DNA from: Thalassotalea sp. 1_MG-2023
GTDB taxonomy: Bacteria; Pseudomonadota; Gammaproteobacteria; Enterobacterales; Alteromonadaceae
Direction of reading: 5' to 3'
Length of the DNA stretch: 64,000 nucleotides
Assembly: GCF_030546745.1 (NCBI RefSeq)
Contig: NZ_JAUOPD010000004.1
Coordinates: forward strand, 1 to 64,000
The notes beneath the pieces are model-generated. The model saw only the letters and a list, made by a program, of their open reading frames with translations. It was not told the DNA's origin and made no database searches. Below are positions 57,116 to 64,000 of the stretch, piece by piece. Position numbers and translations under genes: made by a program. How positions within the stretch are numbered: the first letter of the stretch is position 1; every line of letters begins with the position of its first letter.

Positions 57116-57379
57116 ATGGCAATAAGTTTAACGAAATGGAAGGCAATGACCGACCAAGAACGTGTCGAATATCTAAGAAAAGGGATTATCAAAGTTGAAC
57201 CTAGAATGGGTATACGTGCCGATTCAAAAGTCAATGACAATGAGCCAGCGGTGCTAATCAACTATTTAGCAAAATGTAGAGGTATCATGATAGGTGTGGG
57301 CGATTCAAAAGATGAAGCGTATCGAAATGGTCAGAAGTGGCTTAGTGATTATGATGGCAAATTGCCTGAATCCGCATAG
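57116..57379 (+). CDS. Phage protein of unknown function (87 aa)
   Basis: An 87-residue protein. The open frame reaches 57050 but ATG 57116 has a GGAG site 8 nt upstream. The sequence MAISLTKWKAMTDQERVEYL and GDSKDEAYRNGQKWL suggests a small alpha-beta fold. No family recognised. Confidence 0.55.
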   Translation: MAISLTKWKAMTDQERVEYLRKGIIKVEPRMGIRADSKVNDNEPAVLINYLAKCRGIMIGVGDSKDEAYRNGQKWLSDYDGKLPESA

Positions 57380-57396
57380 TGAACGAGGAAGTAACA

Positions 57397-57558
57397 GTGA
57401 AACCATTTACTAATGATACGCATGGTCGAAATCATCACTACTATGCGCCAAAGGAACATAAGGTTCCAAAATCATCAAAGGACAGACGCGGTACGCGCTC
57501 AAGTAAGCGCCAAGAAAATCAACAAGTCATTCAGCAAGAAATGACTACGGAAAAGTAA
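57397..57558 (+). CDS. Small basic phage protein (53 aa)
   Basis: GTG start at 57397 after GAGGAAG. A 53-residue, Lys/Arg/His-rich, probably disordered protein (KEHKVPKSSKDRRGTRSSKR). It could bind nucleic acid; function unknown. Confidence 0.5.
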   Translation: MKPFTNDTHGRNHHYYAPKEHKVPKSSKDRRGTRSSKRQENQQVIQQEMTTEK

Positions 57559-57564
57559 AATTGT

Positions 57565-57813
57565 ATGAATAAAATTAGTGAACTTAGGCAGCGAATTAAA
57601 TCTGGTGATGAAGTTATTATCGACACAGAAGATTACAATCAGCTTCAAGCCGAGTGGATTACTCGAACAAGGTTGGACATAAGCATCAACGAACTTAAAG
57701 CTGATGCTATTGAAGAAATGATCGGGAATATGCCAGCAATCGGTTTTTGCTCAGAGCGAGAGCGCAATAACTGGATCGGTGACTACATCCATAAATTAAA
57801 CACACAAAAGTAG
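57565..57813 (+). CDS. Phage protein of unknown function (82 aa)
   Basis: An 82-residue soluble helical protein (NKISELRQRIKSGDEVIID, CSERERNNWIGDYIHKL). No motif recognised. It starts 6 nt after the previous stop. Confidence 0.55.
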   Translation: MNKISELRQRIKSGDEVIIDTEDYNQLQAEWITRTRLDISINELKADAIEEMIGNMPAIGFCSERERNNWIGDYIHKLNTQK

Positions 57814-57819
57814 GAACTT

Positions 57820-58101
57820 ATGAAACCTAGAGATAATACCTGGTATTTCGTTAATTGTGTCAATCGTAAATCATCAGACATTGAGCCTGTAGAGCGTTGT
57901 TTGTTGCGAAAAGAGAGCAAGTGGTGGATTACAACAAGATTGTCATACGAAATGGACGAATGGCGTGTTGTACCGATTAAAGAATTATTCACACAAAAGC
58001 AGACAATGATGGCAAAACCACCAAAGCAACAAACCAAGCGTAAAAAGAAAAACGGTCATGCGCTTTGGTGTGATTGCCTGAAATGTACAACGAAAAAGTA
58101 G
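57820..58101 (+). CDS. Phage protein of unknown function (93 aa)
   Basis: A 93-residue protein with an N-terminal beta domain (NTWYFVNCVNRKSSD, SKWWITTRLSYEMDEWRVV) and a basic C-terminus (KPPKQQTKRKKKNGHALWC). AGGAAC ribosome site. It overlaps the frame, but not the preferred start, of the next gene. Confidence 0.5.
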   Translation: MKPRDNTWYFVNCVNRKSSDIEPVERCLLRKESKWWITTRLSYEMDEWRVVPIKELFTQKQTMMAKPPKQQTKRKKKNGHALWCDCLKCTTKK

Positions 58102-58112
58102 AGGTAATAAAA

Positions 58113-58280
58113 GTGCCAGAACAAAAAGCAGAACAAATAGGCAAGCGACTTAAAGACGAGTTCGACAAGATAACGGCGTTTGAGTCTCAGTGGCGACAAC
58201 AAGAAATTTCGGGTTTAATAGATGATTTAGTATCACTAGCAAGCATAAAAGAACAGGTCGAAAAAGGAACGCAGGGATAA
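58113..58280 (+). CDS. Small phage protein (55 aa)
   Basis: GTG at 58113 with AGAGG 8 nt upstream is preferred over the longer overlapping frame from 58074. Helical 55-residue product (KAEQIGKRLKDEFDKI). No family recognised. Confidence 0.5.
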   Translation: MPEQKAEQIGKRLKDEFDKITAFESQWRQQEISGLIDDLVSLASIKEQVEKGTQG

Positions 58281-58283
58281 ATT

Positions 58284-58448
58284 ATGCCAGACTTTCAAAC
58301 ACCTAAATACAGAAAGCTCGCTTCTAGAAGAAAATGCAAATATCCATATATGAACAATAACTATGCTGAAAACGAAAGGTGTATAAGAATATTTGCTAAA
58401 CGCCATGGATTAAAACCATATCAAGTTAATAGCAACTCAAAAAAATAG
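58284..58448 (+). CDS. Small basic phage protein (54 aa)
   Basis: ATG at 58284, preceded by GCAGGGATAAATT. 54 residues, rich in Lys/Arg/Tyr (KYRKLASRRKCKYPY). It is the last + strand early gene before the convergent Ogr-type gene, only 2 nt from its stop. Confidence 0.5.
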   Translation: MPDFQTPKYRKLASRRKCKYPYMNNNYAENERCIRIFAKRHGLKPYQVNSNSKK

Positions 58449-58450
58449 AT

Positions 58451-58699
58451 TTAACCAATATTCAACAAATCTAACTGCTGTTCACGCGGCAGTTGTTTTA
58501 AATAAGCAGCTGCCATTTGGGCAGTGCTTGCCATTGGTGGGTTTAAGTAGTGATCAAAACCCAAGGTTACACGAAAAGTAGCACCACATTCCTTGGTATT
58601 AGTACATGAACAATACAAATGTGAAGCATGAGAACTAAGCGTTTCCTTTGAAGTTACAACAGCTTTACTTTGACAATTAGGACAATTAACGCGAGCCAT
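58451..58699 (-). CDS. Ogr/Delta-type zinc-finger late activator
   Basis: An 82-residue protein, ATG 58699 behind GGGGTGAGT. The Cys pattern CPNCQSKAVVTSKE ... LYCSCTNTKECGATF is the Ogr/Delta zinc motif (C-X2-C-X(about 22)-C-X4 to 6-C). P2 Ogr activates late promoters with TGT-N12-ACA sites. The frame runs upstream to 58771, but that start would add 24 atypical residues. Confidence 0.85.
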   Translation of the reverse strand: MARVNCPNCQSKAVVTSKETLSSHASHLYCSCTNTKECGATFRVTLGFDHYLNPPMASTAQMAAAYLKQLPREQQLDLLNIG

Positions 58700-58771
58700 A
58701 CTCACCCCAAGAAAACAAGTGTAGCTGTAATTATATACAGGTCTATTTTTGTTGCAATAATATTTACCCAC

Positions 58772-59076
58772 ACACCCGAGGACAAAGAAAAATCACTCCT
58801 CTTCGCCTCCCGCGTTTATAAGAAAAATGCGAACTTTTGACATAGTTAATGACAGAGCAATTAAACAATAACAAAGTGTTTCAATTATTTATAGGATCTA
58901 AAAAAGGATCAGTATGTCAAAAGCATGACATTAAATGTCAAAAAAAGGATCGGAAAGGTTGAGAAAACTGAGTATTTATATAAACTAACTGAAATTATCA
59001 CATATCAGATAAGTATTTTTATGAAATATCTATTGCAAGGATCAGAGCCAAAAGAAAAATCCAAATATTAATTTCA
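58772..59076. other. Non-coding junction region; candidate cos/late control
   Basis: About 300 bp between Ogr and the PapB-like gene. It holds a GC-rich stretch in AT-rich surroundings (about 58773-58818, with CTCTTCGCCTCCCGCG at 58799-58814). Four AGGATC copies are at 58893, 58905, 58946 and 59038, and five TGACA/TGTCA copies at 58838-58842, 58850-58854, 58915-58919, 58926-58930 and 58936-58940. The GC-rich part is at a place where P2 relatives carry cos, but identity is not shown. No gene was found here. Confidence 0.5.
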
Positions 59077-59298
59077 ATGACTGGGCTGGAAAGCGAAAAC
59101 ATGGAACTAGCTATTATTGATCACTTAACATTTGGCATGAAACGTAGCGAAGCGGCGTTAATAAATAACGTTAAAGAATCGAATATGTGTAGAGACATAA
59201 AACTATTAAACGAGTATGCAGCAAAGCACGAACGCATGAAAGAAATAGAATGGCCAGAATATAAAGAATACAAAGAATATAAAAAAGCCCTTAGGTAA
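59077..59298 (+). CDS. PapB/KfrB-like small regulator
   Basis: A 73-residue protein whose middle (TFGMKRSEAALINNVKESNM) fits the HTH of PapB-family DNA-binding regulators. A repeated YKEYKEYKK tail is odd. It is a lone + gene between the Ogr gene and the late genes. A bidirectional terminator follows. Confidence 0.6.
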   Translation: MTGLESENMELAIIDHLTFGMKRSEAALINNVKESNMCRDIKLLNEYAAKHERMKEIEWPEYKEYKEYKKALR

Positions 59299-59306
59299 GG
59301 GCTTTA
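59283..59306. terminator. Bidirectional terminator between 59077 gene and holin
   Basis: Stem aaagccctta / taagggcttt (10 bp, 2-nt apparent loop, opens to a normal loop) between convergent genes; it overlaps the end of the 59077 gene. Confidence 0.75.
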
Positions 59307-59307
59307 A

Positions 59308-59769
59308 TTAATCAGTTGTTTTATTTTTAGGAGCCTCATCTTTAACGCGCCAAAATATTCTGAACAGCCGCATTAAACCGAGTGTACTTACTGCAATGCC
59401 TACTACAATGAATTCAAAATACCACGGAGCACCTTTATAGCCCATTGCTCTCCAACCTTCTGCCATTATTGGTTGAAGACCAGGAATAAAGTGAGCTATC
59501 CAAATTGAAAAAACAACAAGAATAATAAAACCATCCATAAAGGTTTCGCTACGATTTATCAGCACTTGCATATCGTAACTTATATCATTGTTTTCCTTGT
59601 TTTCTTCACGACTTGCCTTTGCATTTATTTTAGCAAGCTTTAATTTTACTTCAGCAGTTGCGACTTCTGCGGCCATTTCAGCCGCAATACGTTTTCGCTC
59701 TCTATAACTACCTGTTAAATCAGCAATGGGTGCAGTAAAGAAATCAAGGATTTTTGTAAAAAAACCCAT
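59308..59769 (-). CDS. Holin of the 3TM (GTA-release) type
   Basis: A 153-residue protein: N-terminal amphipathic stretch (TAPIADLTGSYRERKRIAAE), a charged helix, then two or three membrane helices (FIILVVFSIWIAHFIPGLQ, YFEFIVVGIAVSTLGLM). It fits the 3TM phage holin family (GTA_holin_3TM). It would release endolysin or progeny; no endolysin was found next to it, so it may lie to the right. It is the last gene of the late - strand run. Confidence 0.75.
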   Translation of the reverse strand: MGFFTKILDFFTAPIADLTGSYRERKRIAAEMAAEVATAEVKLKLAKINAKASREENKENNDISYDMQVLINRSETFMDGFIILVVFSIWIAHFIPGLQPIMAEGWRAMGYKGAPWYFEFIVVGIAVSTLGLMRLFRIFWRVKDEAPKNKTTD

Positions 59770-59776
59770 AAATCAC

Positions 59777-60118
59777 CTAAGTATTTAAAAAGTCACCTTC
59801 AGTGAAGTTATAAACACCTTGGCCCGTGTAATTTTCTGAATTTTGCAAAGCGCCAGTGTCTGTACAGTTTGTACCGTCCCATACCGCAAAGTGCGTAATA
59901 GTTTCACCCGCTGGAATATCAAAAACAGGCACGCCGTCTAATTCACGCAAGCCATTTGCAGCTTGTGTAACTGTAATTGCTTTACGAGCATAAGCCGGAG
60001 AACCACCCGACAATTCATTGGCCGACCCACTTGCACCAGGCGCACCGGTATGAAGTGAAATATGTGTATAAGTAATGGCATCAGCCTGCTTGTTGCGTTT
60101 GTAAACTGTAGCTGTCAT
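59777..60118 (-). CDS. Phage tail/capsid-decorating protein
   Basis: A 113-residue protein. ATG 60118 is preferred to the longer open frame to 60202. ISLHTGAPGASGSANELSGG and AYARKAI, then TITHFAVWDGT, is a pattern seen in small beta-rich phage virion proteins in tail-fibre modules. It lies 4 nt after the gene at 60123. Confidence 0.55.
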   Translation of the reverse strand: MTATVYKRNKQADAITYTHISLHTGAPGASGSANELSGGSPAYARKAITVTQAANGLRELDGVPVFDIPAGETITHFAVWDGTNCTDTGALQNSENYTGQGVYNFTEGDFLNT

Positions 60119-60122
60119 AAGT

Positions 60123-60455
60123 CTAACTCTCTTTATTTTCTGTTGATTGAAAAACAATATCGCCCTTAAAGGCGGTTGAACGACCCATAACCGGGTCAAC
60201 AATAGTTAATTCGTGGTAATACGTACCACATAAGTTTTCGCTGTCACTTTCAGAAATTGAAATAGAAAGCGTACTGGCATCGCGTGAAATACCATCATCA
60301 AGCGTTTTTGTTAATAACACCACACGCTTATTATTTGAATAAAGCTTATATAAAGCTTCACTTAAATTAGCGGTTTCGATCGCCTGACCTTCTCTAGTCA
60401 CAGGCACCACAAGAACCTGATCGTTACGTTGAAGGAAATAATCACCACACAACAT
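60123..60455 (-). CDS. Phage virion-associated protein of unknown function
   Basis: A 110-residue beta-rich protein (QVLVVPVTREGQAIETANLSEAL). Its ATG overlaps the tail-fibre stop by 1 nt (TAATG). Likely a tail-fibre-associated or baseplate component by position; no family certain. Confidence 0.5.
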   Translation of the reverse strand: MLCGDYFLQRNDQVLVVPVTREGQAIETANLSEALYKLYSNNKRVVLLTKTLDDGISRDASTLSISISESDSENLCGTYYHELTIVDPVMGRSTAFKGDIVFQSTENKES

Positions 60456-62260
60456 TAAAAAACCCCTTTGATCGTAATTTTATTATTTACATCGCAAGGC
60501 AAAACAAAGCCATTAACAATATGGCCCTCAATCACTATCTTGCGAACAACTGGCGTATACGTTTTGTTAAAACCGACAAGCGACACATCAGCATTAGATA
60601 CAAGTTCAAAAACACCTGATGAATACTTAACACCAGAACCTAAAACAGAAGAAACCGACGGAACAACGAGAGCAGAAAAACCAGACTTAACACCAGAAAC
60701 ACTAATGCTTGCAGCACTAGTCAATGAAATAGCAGAGCTTGAACTCTTTTTACCTGCTAGAACAATACTTGAACCAGACTGCAGCGAAAAACCACCGCTT
60801 CTTGAAATAATGGTTGCCGCCGAGCCGCTAACCGTAACCGTAGCAACTACGTTAGAAGTAAAACCACCAAAAGCTTGTTTAAAACCATCCACGCTAATAA
60901 CGGAAGAACAGTTAGAAACAACCTTACCTTTAGCTAACTTTTCACCTGCTAGCACAATACTTGCACCAGACTGCAGCGAAAAACCACCACTTCTTGAAAT
61001 AATGGTTGCCGCAGAGCCGCTAACCGTAACCGTAGCAACTACGTTAGAAGTAAAACTACCAAAAGCTTGTTTAAACCCAGCAACCGAAACGCTAGATAAA
61101 CTTGTTGAAGACAGGGCACCGCTTGAATTTTTGGCCCCGTTCGTTGATACACTAGAAGAACTAGAAGTATGAAGCTCACCAAAACCTTGTTTTATGCCAT
61201 TATTAGAAACACTAGAAGAACCTGTTGAAGAAATAACACCAGAAGCATGTTTTTTGCCAATAACAACTGCGTCAGCATCGGCCAACAAAGCAAATTCACT
61301 TTTAGCAACTTTTTCACCCGCAAGCACAATGTTTGAACCAGACTGCAGAGAAAAACCACCGCTATATTCTTCAGGAGCCGCAATAGCACTTTCCAAAAAA
61401 GCGCCAATATTTTTGCCACCCGAAGCTGCACCTTCCAAGCTATTTCCAGACTTGAAAGACCAATCGTGATTTTCAGGATCCACATACTGATCAAGTAAAG
61501 AGAGGCTACGGAAACCTATGCTACCGCTTGTATCATCAGAAGCATTTTCATTGAACACCGTTGAATTACTAAGATAACAACGATTTCCGCCCGTGGAACC
61601 ATAGTGAAAAACCGCGTTTCTTTCAACAGCACCATTGCCATAGCGAATGCCAGACCTAGCTATTTCAGCGTCACTAAACGTAGCAACCAAGGTATTATTG
61701 TATACATCAACATCACTGGCATTAGTCAAGATACCGTTTATATTTCCAGTAACCAGCACATTATTATATATTTCGCCATTCGTACCGCTGTCAACAAGTA
61801 TAGTCCCGTACGATATGCCAGACCTGAACCAATAGTTGTTGTAGATACGAGTAAAATTATCACTCGGATTTGTTGTTCTAAAATCAGAAACTAAGTTAGT
61901 TGATGTAGCGGTATAATTAACAGTCAAGTTTCTAACAACTAAATGATGGCAACCTTCTCTACGTGTTATAAAACCATATGAACCACCACGCCCATATTCG
62001 ATAACCGGGATATCGCCATTACCAGCTTTAAAGTCTTGAGCTCTTAATTCAGAAGATACCGCATCATACGTTTCAATTGTTATGAAATTTGACGCACTCG
62101 TTAATACATTAATATCAAAGGTTTTTTGCACATCATTTAATGATGATAAGTCATCTAATATTCGTGCGGTTTCAGGCTCAGTCAGTGTAGCAGGAAGTGA
62201 AGCTTTCCACGCACCAGGGCTAGAGTAATCACCACCAATACCGATAGTCTTAATGGCCAT
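60455..62260 (-). CDS. Tail-fibre protein with beta-helix and tandem repeats
   Basis: A 601-residue protein. Residues 1-280 are a right-handed beta-helix of the pectate-lyase type (NLTVNYTATST, IYNNYWFRSG, GEIYNNVLVTGNINGI, DVYNNTLVA). Residues 290-560 are low-complexity, Ser/Ala/Gly-rich repeats built on GGFSLQSGxxIVLAGEK (three copies) and GFKQAFGxFTSNVVATVTVSG (two copies). The C-terminus (HIVNGFVLPCDVNNKITI) may bind the receptor. It was assigned as tail fibre by composition and neighbours, not by a direct match. Confidence 0.75.
   Translation of the reverse strand: MAIKTIGIGGDYSSPGAWKASLPATLTEPETARILDDLSSLNDVQKTFDINVLTSASNFITIETYDAVSSELRAQDFKAGNGDIPVIEYGRGGSYGFITRREGCHHLVVRNLTVNYTATSTNLVSDFRTTNPSDNFTRIYNNYWFRSGISYGTILVDSGTNGEIYNNVLVTGNINGILTNASDVDVYNNTLVATFSDAEIARSGIRYGNGAVERNAVFHYGSTGGNRCYLSNSTVFNENASDDTSGSIGFRSLSLLDQYVDPENHDWSFKSGNSLEGAASGGKNIGAFLESAIAAPEEYSGGFSLQSGSNIVLAGEKVAKSEFALLADADAVVIGKKHASGVISSTGSSSVSNNGIKQGFGELHTSSSSSVSTNGAKNSSGALSSTSLSSVSVAGFKQAFGSFTSNVVATVTVSGSAATIISRSGGFSLQSGASIVLAGEKLAKGKVVSNCSSVISVDGFKQAFGGFTSNVVATVTVSGSAATIISRSGGFSLQSGSSIVLAGKKSSSSAISLTSAASISVSGVKSGFSALVVPSVSSVLGSGVKYSSGVFELVSNADVSLVGFNKTYTPVVRKIVIEGHIVNGFVLPCDVNNKITIKGVF
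60751..61075 (-). repeat. Near-identical 192-bp tandem repeat in the tail-fibre gene
   Basis: Two copies of about 130 bp (about 60751-60883 and 60943-61075), offset by 192 bp (64 codons), differ by only a few bases. A third, more divergent GGFSLQSG copy is near 61320-61365. Recombination between them could change fibre length. Confidence 0.85.
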
Positions 62261-62640
62261 TAAACGACATCCTCAATTAATGGTAATGCTTCAGCATAAT
62301 TCACTTCAACATAAGCATCATTTAACAATGGTTGGTAAAAAGGTGATCTATCATCAACAGGCTTGAAACGCTTAACTGGGAATTGGGCGCCTTCTGGTGT
62401 TAGTAATTCTTGTACTTCAACATCATTAATATTTTTATCAATAAATTTAACAATCACATATTCGCGCGGAAACTCTTCTAAATAACGCGGGTCGTTCTCT
62501 AGCATAAACTGTGATTTTTTCTGTTCAAAAACCGTTTTGCTTTCTAGCCTGCCAAATTGATGCCCTTCAGGAAACGCAGCAACAACCATTCCAGATAACC
62601 ATTGCGATGGAATGTTTTTAATTAATAAATTAACAGCCAT
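62260..62640 (-). CDS. Phage protein of unknown function (126 aa)
   Basis: A 126-residue soluble protein (AVNLLIKNIPSQWLSGMVVA). It overlaps its downstream neighbour (the tail fibre) and the upstream gene by 1 nt each (TAATG). Likely a tail or fibre-assembly protein by position. Confidence 0.5.
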   Translation of the reverse strand: MAVNLLIKNIPSQWLSGMVVAAFPEGHQFGRLESKTVFEQKKSQFMLENDPRYLEEFPREYVIVKFIDKNINDVEVQELLTPEGAQFPVKRFKPVDDRSPFYQPLLNDAYVEVNYAEALPLIEDVV

Positions 62641-62918
62641 TAAAGCATCACCTCTTTTTTAACCATTTCACCGTCACTGTTTAAACGCTCATAAAGCGCC
62701 TTAGTACAGCCGAAAGCACGCGCAATATGAACAAAATCAATAAAATCTTTCTTGGTGAACGTGCCAGTTTTAAGCGTTAGCGCTGAAAAATGTGCGGTAT
62801 CATCTTGAACGCTAAGCACAACTGAACCGGCAAAGTCATCACCGTATTTTTTGTGTTTTCTTAACGTCGCCACAATTGGCTTAACACTCCAACAACCAAC
62901 ATGAAACACCTGTTGCAT
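62640..62918 (-). CDS. Phage protein of unknown function (92 aa)
   Basis: A 92-residue protein (HVGCWSVKPIVATLRKHKKYGDD). It overlaps both neighbours by 1 nt. Not recognised with confidence. Confidence 0.5.
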   Translation of the reverse strand: MQQVFHVGCWSVKPIVATLRKHKKYGDDFAGSVVLSVQDDTAHFSALTLKTGTFTKKDFIDFVHIARAFGCTKALYERLNSDGEMVKKEVML

Positions 62919-63259
62919 TACTTAGCCTTTAAAAATGTTAAAAACTCTTTAGGATTTTGAAAAAAATACTGAACAAACTTATTCAAACCCTCCAAAATAT
63001 GAGGCGCAGTATAAGCACACACCCCAATCACACCAGTGGTTAAATTACTGCCAAAATCTAACCACTCACAAAATTTAGAGGCTAAAAACGCTGAAAAAAC
63101 AGCAACAATCACACCCATAAAATAATGAAAAAAAGTAAATTTCTTGCCGCTCAAATACATTTGCACCGCAGCTGCTAAAAAAGACAACACAATTAATTGC
63201 CCCCATTGTTTAAAAAAACCAACTACATCTACTAAATCAATAAAATCAAACCAATTCAT
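62918..63259 (-). CDS. Holin-like membrane protein
   Basis: A 113-residue protein. ATG 63259 with AAGGAAG about 8 nt upstream is preferred over the GTG at 63268. It has three hydrophobic segments (about 20-37, 45-65, 72-90). It lies between the portal and an unknown gene. A second holin-like product in the late run; it could instead be an antiholin or a membrane accessory protein. Confidence 0.6.
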   Translation of the reverse strand: MNWFDFIDLVDVVGFFKQWGQLIVLSFLAAAVQMYLSGKKFTFFHYFMGVIVAVFSAFLASKFCEWLDFGSNLTTGVIGVCAYTAPHILEGLNKFVQYFFQNPKEFLTFLKAK

Positions 63260-63282
63260 TAGTACCACTTCCTTGCTAAGCG

Positions 63283-64000
63283 CTATTCTTCAATAGCAAC
63301 AGGGTTTAAATCTGAATAATCAGGCTCTTTAAAACTAATATGCAAATGAGCGGGTAAATACTCATTCACTTGCATCATTTCTTGCTGAAGTGGTACAACT
63401 TCATTGTTGTAATAACTACGCGTAATCTTGTCTAAATCGCCAAAGCCCGGACTATCACCACTCGCTTGGCCGCTTAACGCTTCACTCGCTCGATGCATAC
63501 TCAACATATCGTTAAGCGTAATTTTCTTAATACGTTCAAATTCATCTTTTGTTGAAATGTCACCAATAGGCGTTATTTTTATCGTTTTTTCAGCATCTTT
63601 AATGTTTGGGTTTTTCGTATTAATGAATAAACTTCTAAAATTACCAACGCCTTTACTGTCAGAAATAGCTTTTTTAAGGGCGGCTTCATCGTCACCATTT
63701 AAGCTAGGGTCAGCCATTGAAAAAATGAACCCCATATGCGCACCATTTTTATAATATTTACGTCTAAATAACGTTGCATCTTCATTTAATAATGCACTTT
63801 GAATACCCCCGTAATACTGTGGTATTGCGTAAATACCTTGGCGCGGGTCATATTCTTTAATTTGAATAACTTCACCAGGTTCAAAGCGTAAGATTTTGCC
63901 ATTGTTTTGCAATTGCGCATAAACATCACGCGTGCTTGTATAACGCATGTTTAAAGCAGGTAAATGGCGTAACTTAATAGGCACACGAAAAGCATTTCGA
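63283..64000 (-). CDS. Phage portal protein, P2 gpQ type (5' end outside window)
   Basis: The frame is open at the right edge; about 239 C-terminal residues are visible. The stretch PQYYGGIQSALLNEDATLFRRKYYKNGAHMG (shown in description as residues around 60-90 of the visible part), then SDSKGVGNFRSLFINTKN and the MHRASEALSGQ region, match the PBSX/P2 gpQ portal family. gpQ forms the dodecameric portal for DNA packaging. In P2 it follows terminase gpP on the same strand, so gpP is expected just beyond 64000. Confidence 0.9.
   Translation of the reverse strand, partial: RNAFRVPIKLRHLPALNMRYTSTRDVYAQLQNNGKILRFEPGEVIQIKEYDPRQGIYAIPQYYGGIQSALLNEDATLFRRKYYKNGAHMGFIFSMADPSLNGDDEAALKKAISDSKGVGNFRSLFINTKNPNIKDAEKTIKITPIGDISTKDEFERIKKITLNDMLSMHRASEALSGQASGDSPGFGDLDKITRSYYNNEVVPLQQEMMQVNEYLPAHLHISFKEPDYSDLNPVAIEE

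Larger units (their letters stand above)
46338..64000. mobile_element. P2-like prophage inserted in dusA (left part; continues past window)
   Basis: Boundary: loss of dusA similarity at about 46338. Contents: divergent CI-type repressor and AlpA/Cox-like regulator, a P2 gpA-type replication endonuclease, an Ogr-type activator, a gpQ-type portal, holins and a tail fibre. The gene order (control region, gpA, accessory genes, portal) follows P2. Early genes are on + (49091-58448), late genes on -. Integrase, terminase, scaffold and capsid genes are not in the window and are expected to the right. Confidence 0.92.

Noticed and set aside
60468-61172. Plus-strand ORF of 234 codons within the tail-fibre gene
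   Set aside because: It is antisense to a repetitive coding sequence; its own repeats simply mirror those of the fibre gene.

Overview
The window is about 46 kb of chromosomal core followed by about 18 kb of the left part of a prophage. Low GC, the gene families present and conserved neighbourhoods (glnA-ntrBC next to typA; yihY-dtd-yiiD; hslUV-ftsN-priA-rpmE) point to a marine gammaproteobacterium of the Alteromonadales, plausibly Colwelliaceae (Colwellia/Thalassotalea). That placement is inferred from content and order, not from a database search.

Layout of the chromosomal part. 1-321: the end of an rrn operon with two 5S genes, each followed by a terminator. 351-1763: epmA and a MerC-like membrane protein. 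1773-8507: nitrogen regulation block (ntrC, ntrB, a DUF4124 protein, glnA) and divergent typA, with a readable sigma-54 promoter and NtrC sites. 8570-10391: a sparse region with two 59-residue ORFs, a DUF2959 lipoprotein and a small membrane protein. 10495-16055: yihY, prolyl aminopeptidase, dtd, a spermidine-synthase-like protein, yiiD and small partners. 16104-18456: nfeD plus two tandem SPFH genes. 18779-24152: histidine utilisation (hutC-hutU-hutH divergent from hutI) with two perfect HutC-type operators. 24214-30401: two GGDEF/EAL proteins flanking rraA, then an HBM-type chemoreceptor. 30486-35926: hslU, hslV (sigma-32 promoter), ftsN, priA, rpmE. 36028-38075: ECF sigma factor, probable anti-sigma factor and a DUF4097 protein. 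38230-46054: dnaB, alr, a PH-domain protein, yjbQ, metR/metE (MetJ box), cheX, zur.

Prophage part (about 46338 to beyond 64000). The first 15 or so codons of dusA, with an intact promoter, run straight into foreign sequence, so the element sits in dusA, a known integration hotspot. The core is P2-like: CI-type repressor, AlpA/Cox-like regulator, gpA rolling-circle replication endonuclease with an HxH motif and paired tyrosines, Ogr-type zinc activator and P2 gpQ-type portal (cut by the window edge). A left-end cassette of four unknown genes (46599-48377) lies between attL and the repressor, where P2-like phages often carry accessory genes. Early genes run on the + strand from 49091 to 58448, mostly small ORFs plus two DNA methyltransferases, an ASCH protein, a PrtN-type regulator and zinc-finger peptides. 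Late genes run on the - strand from 64000 to 59308: portal, a holin-like protein, a beta-helix tail fibre with near-identical internal repeats and a 3TM holin. No integrase, terminase or capsid gene is in the window; they should lie to the right.

The most unexplained structure is a non-coding array of about seven hairpins sharing a CATAG...CTATG stem at 54121-54327, between the replication gene region and the DNA adenine methylase. No tRNA, insertion sequence or CRISPR array was seen.
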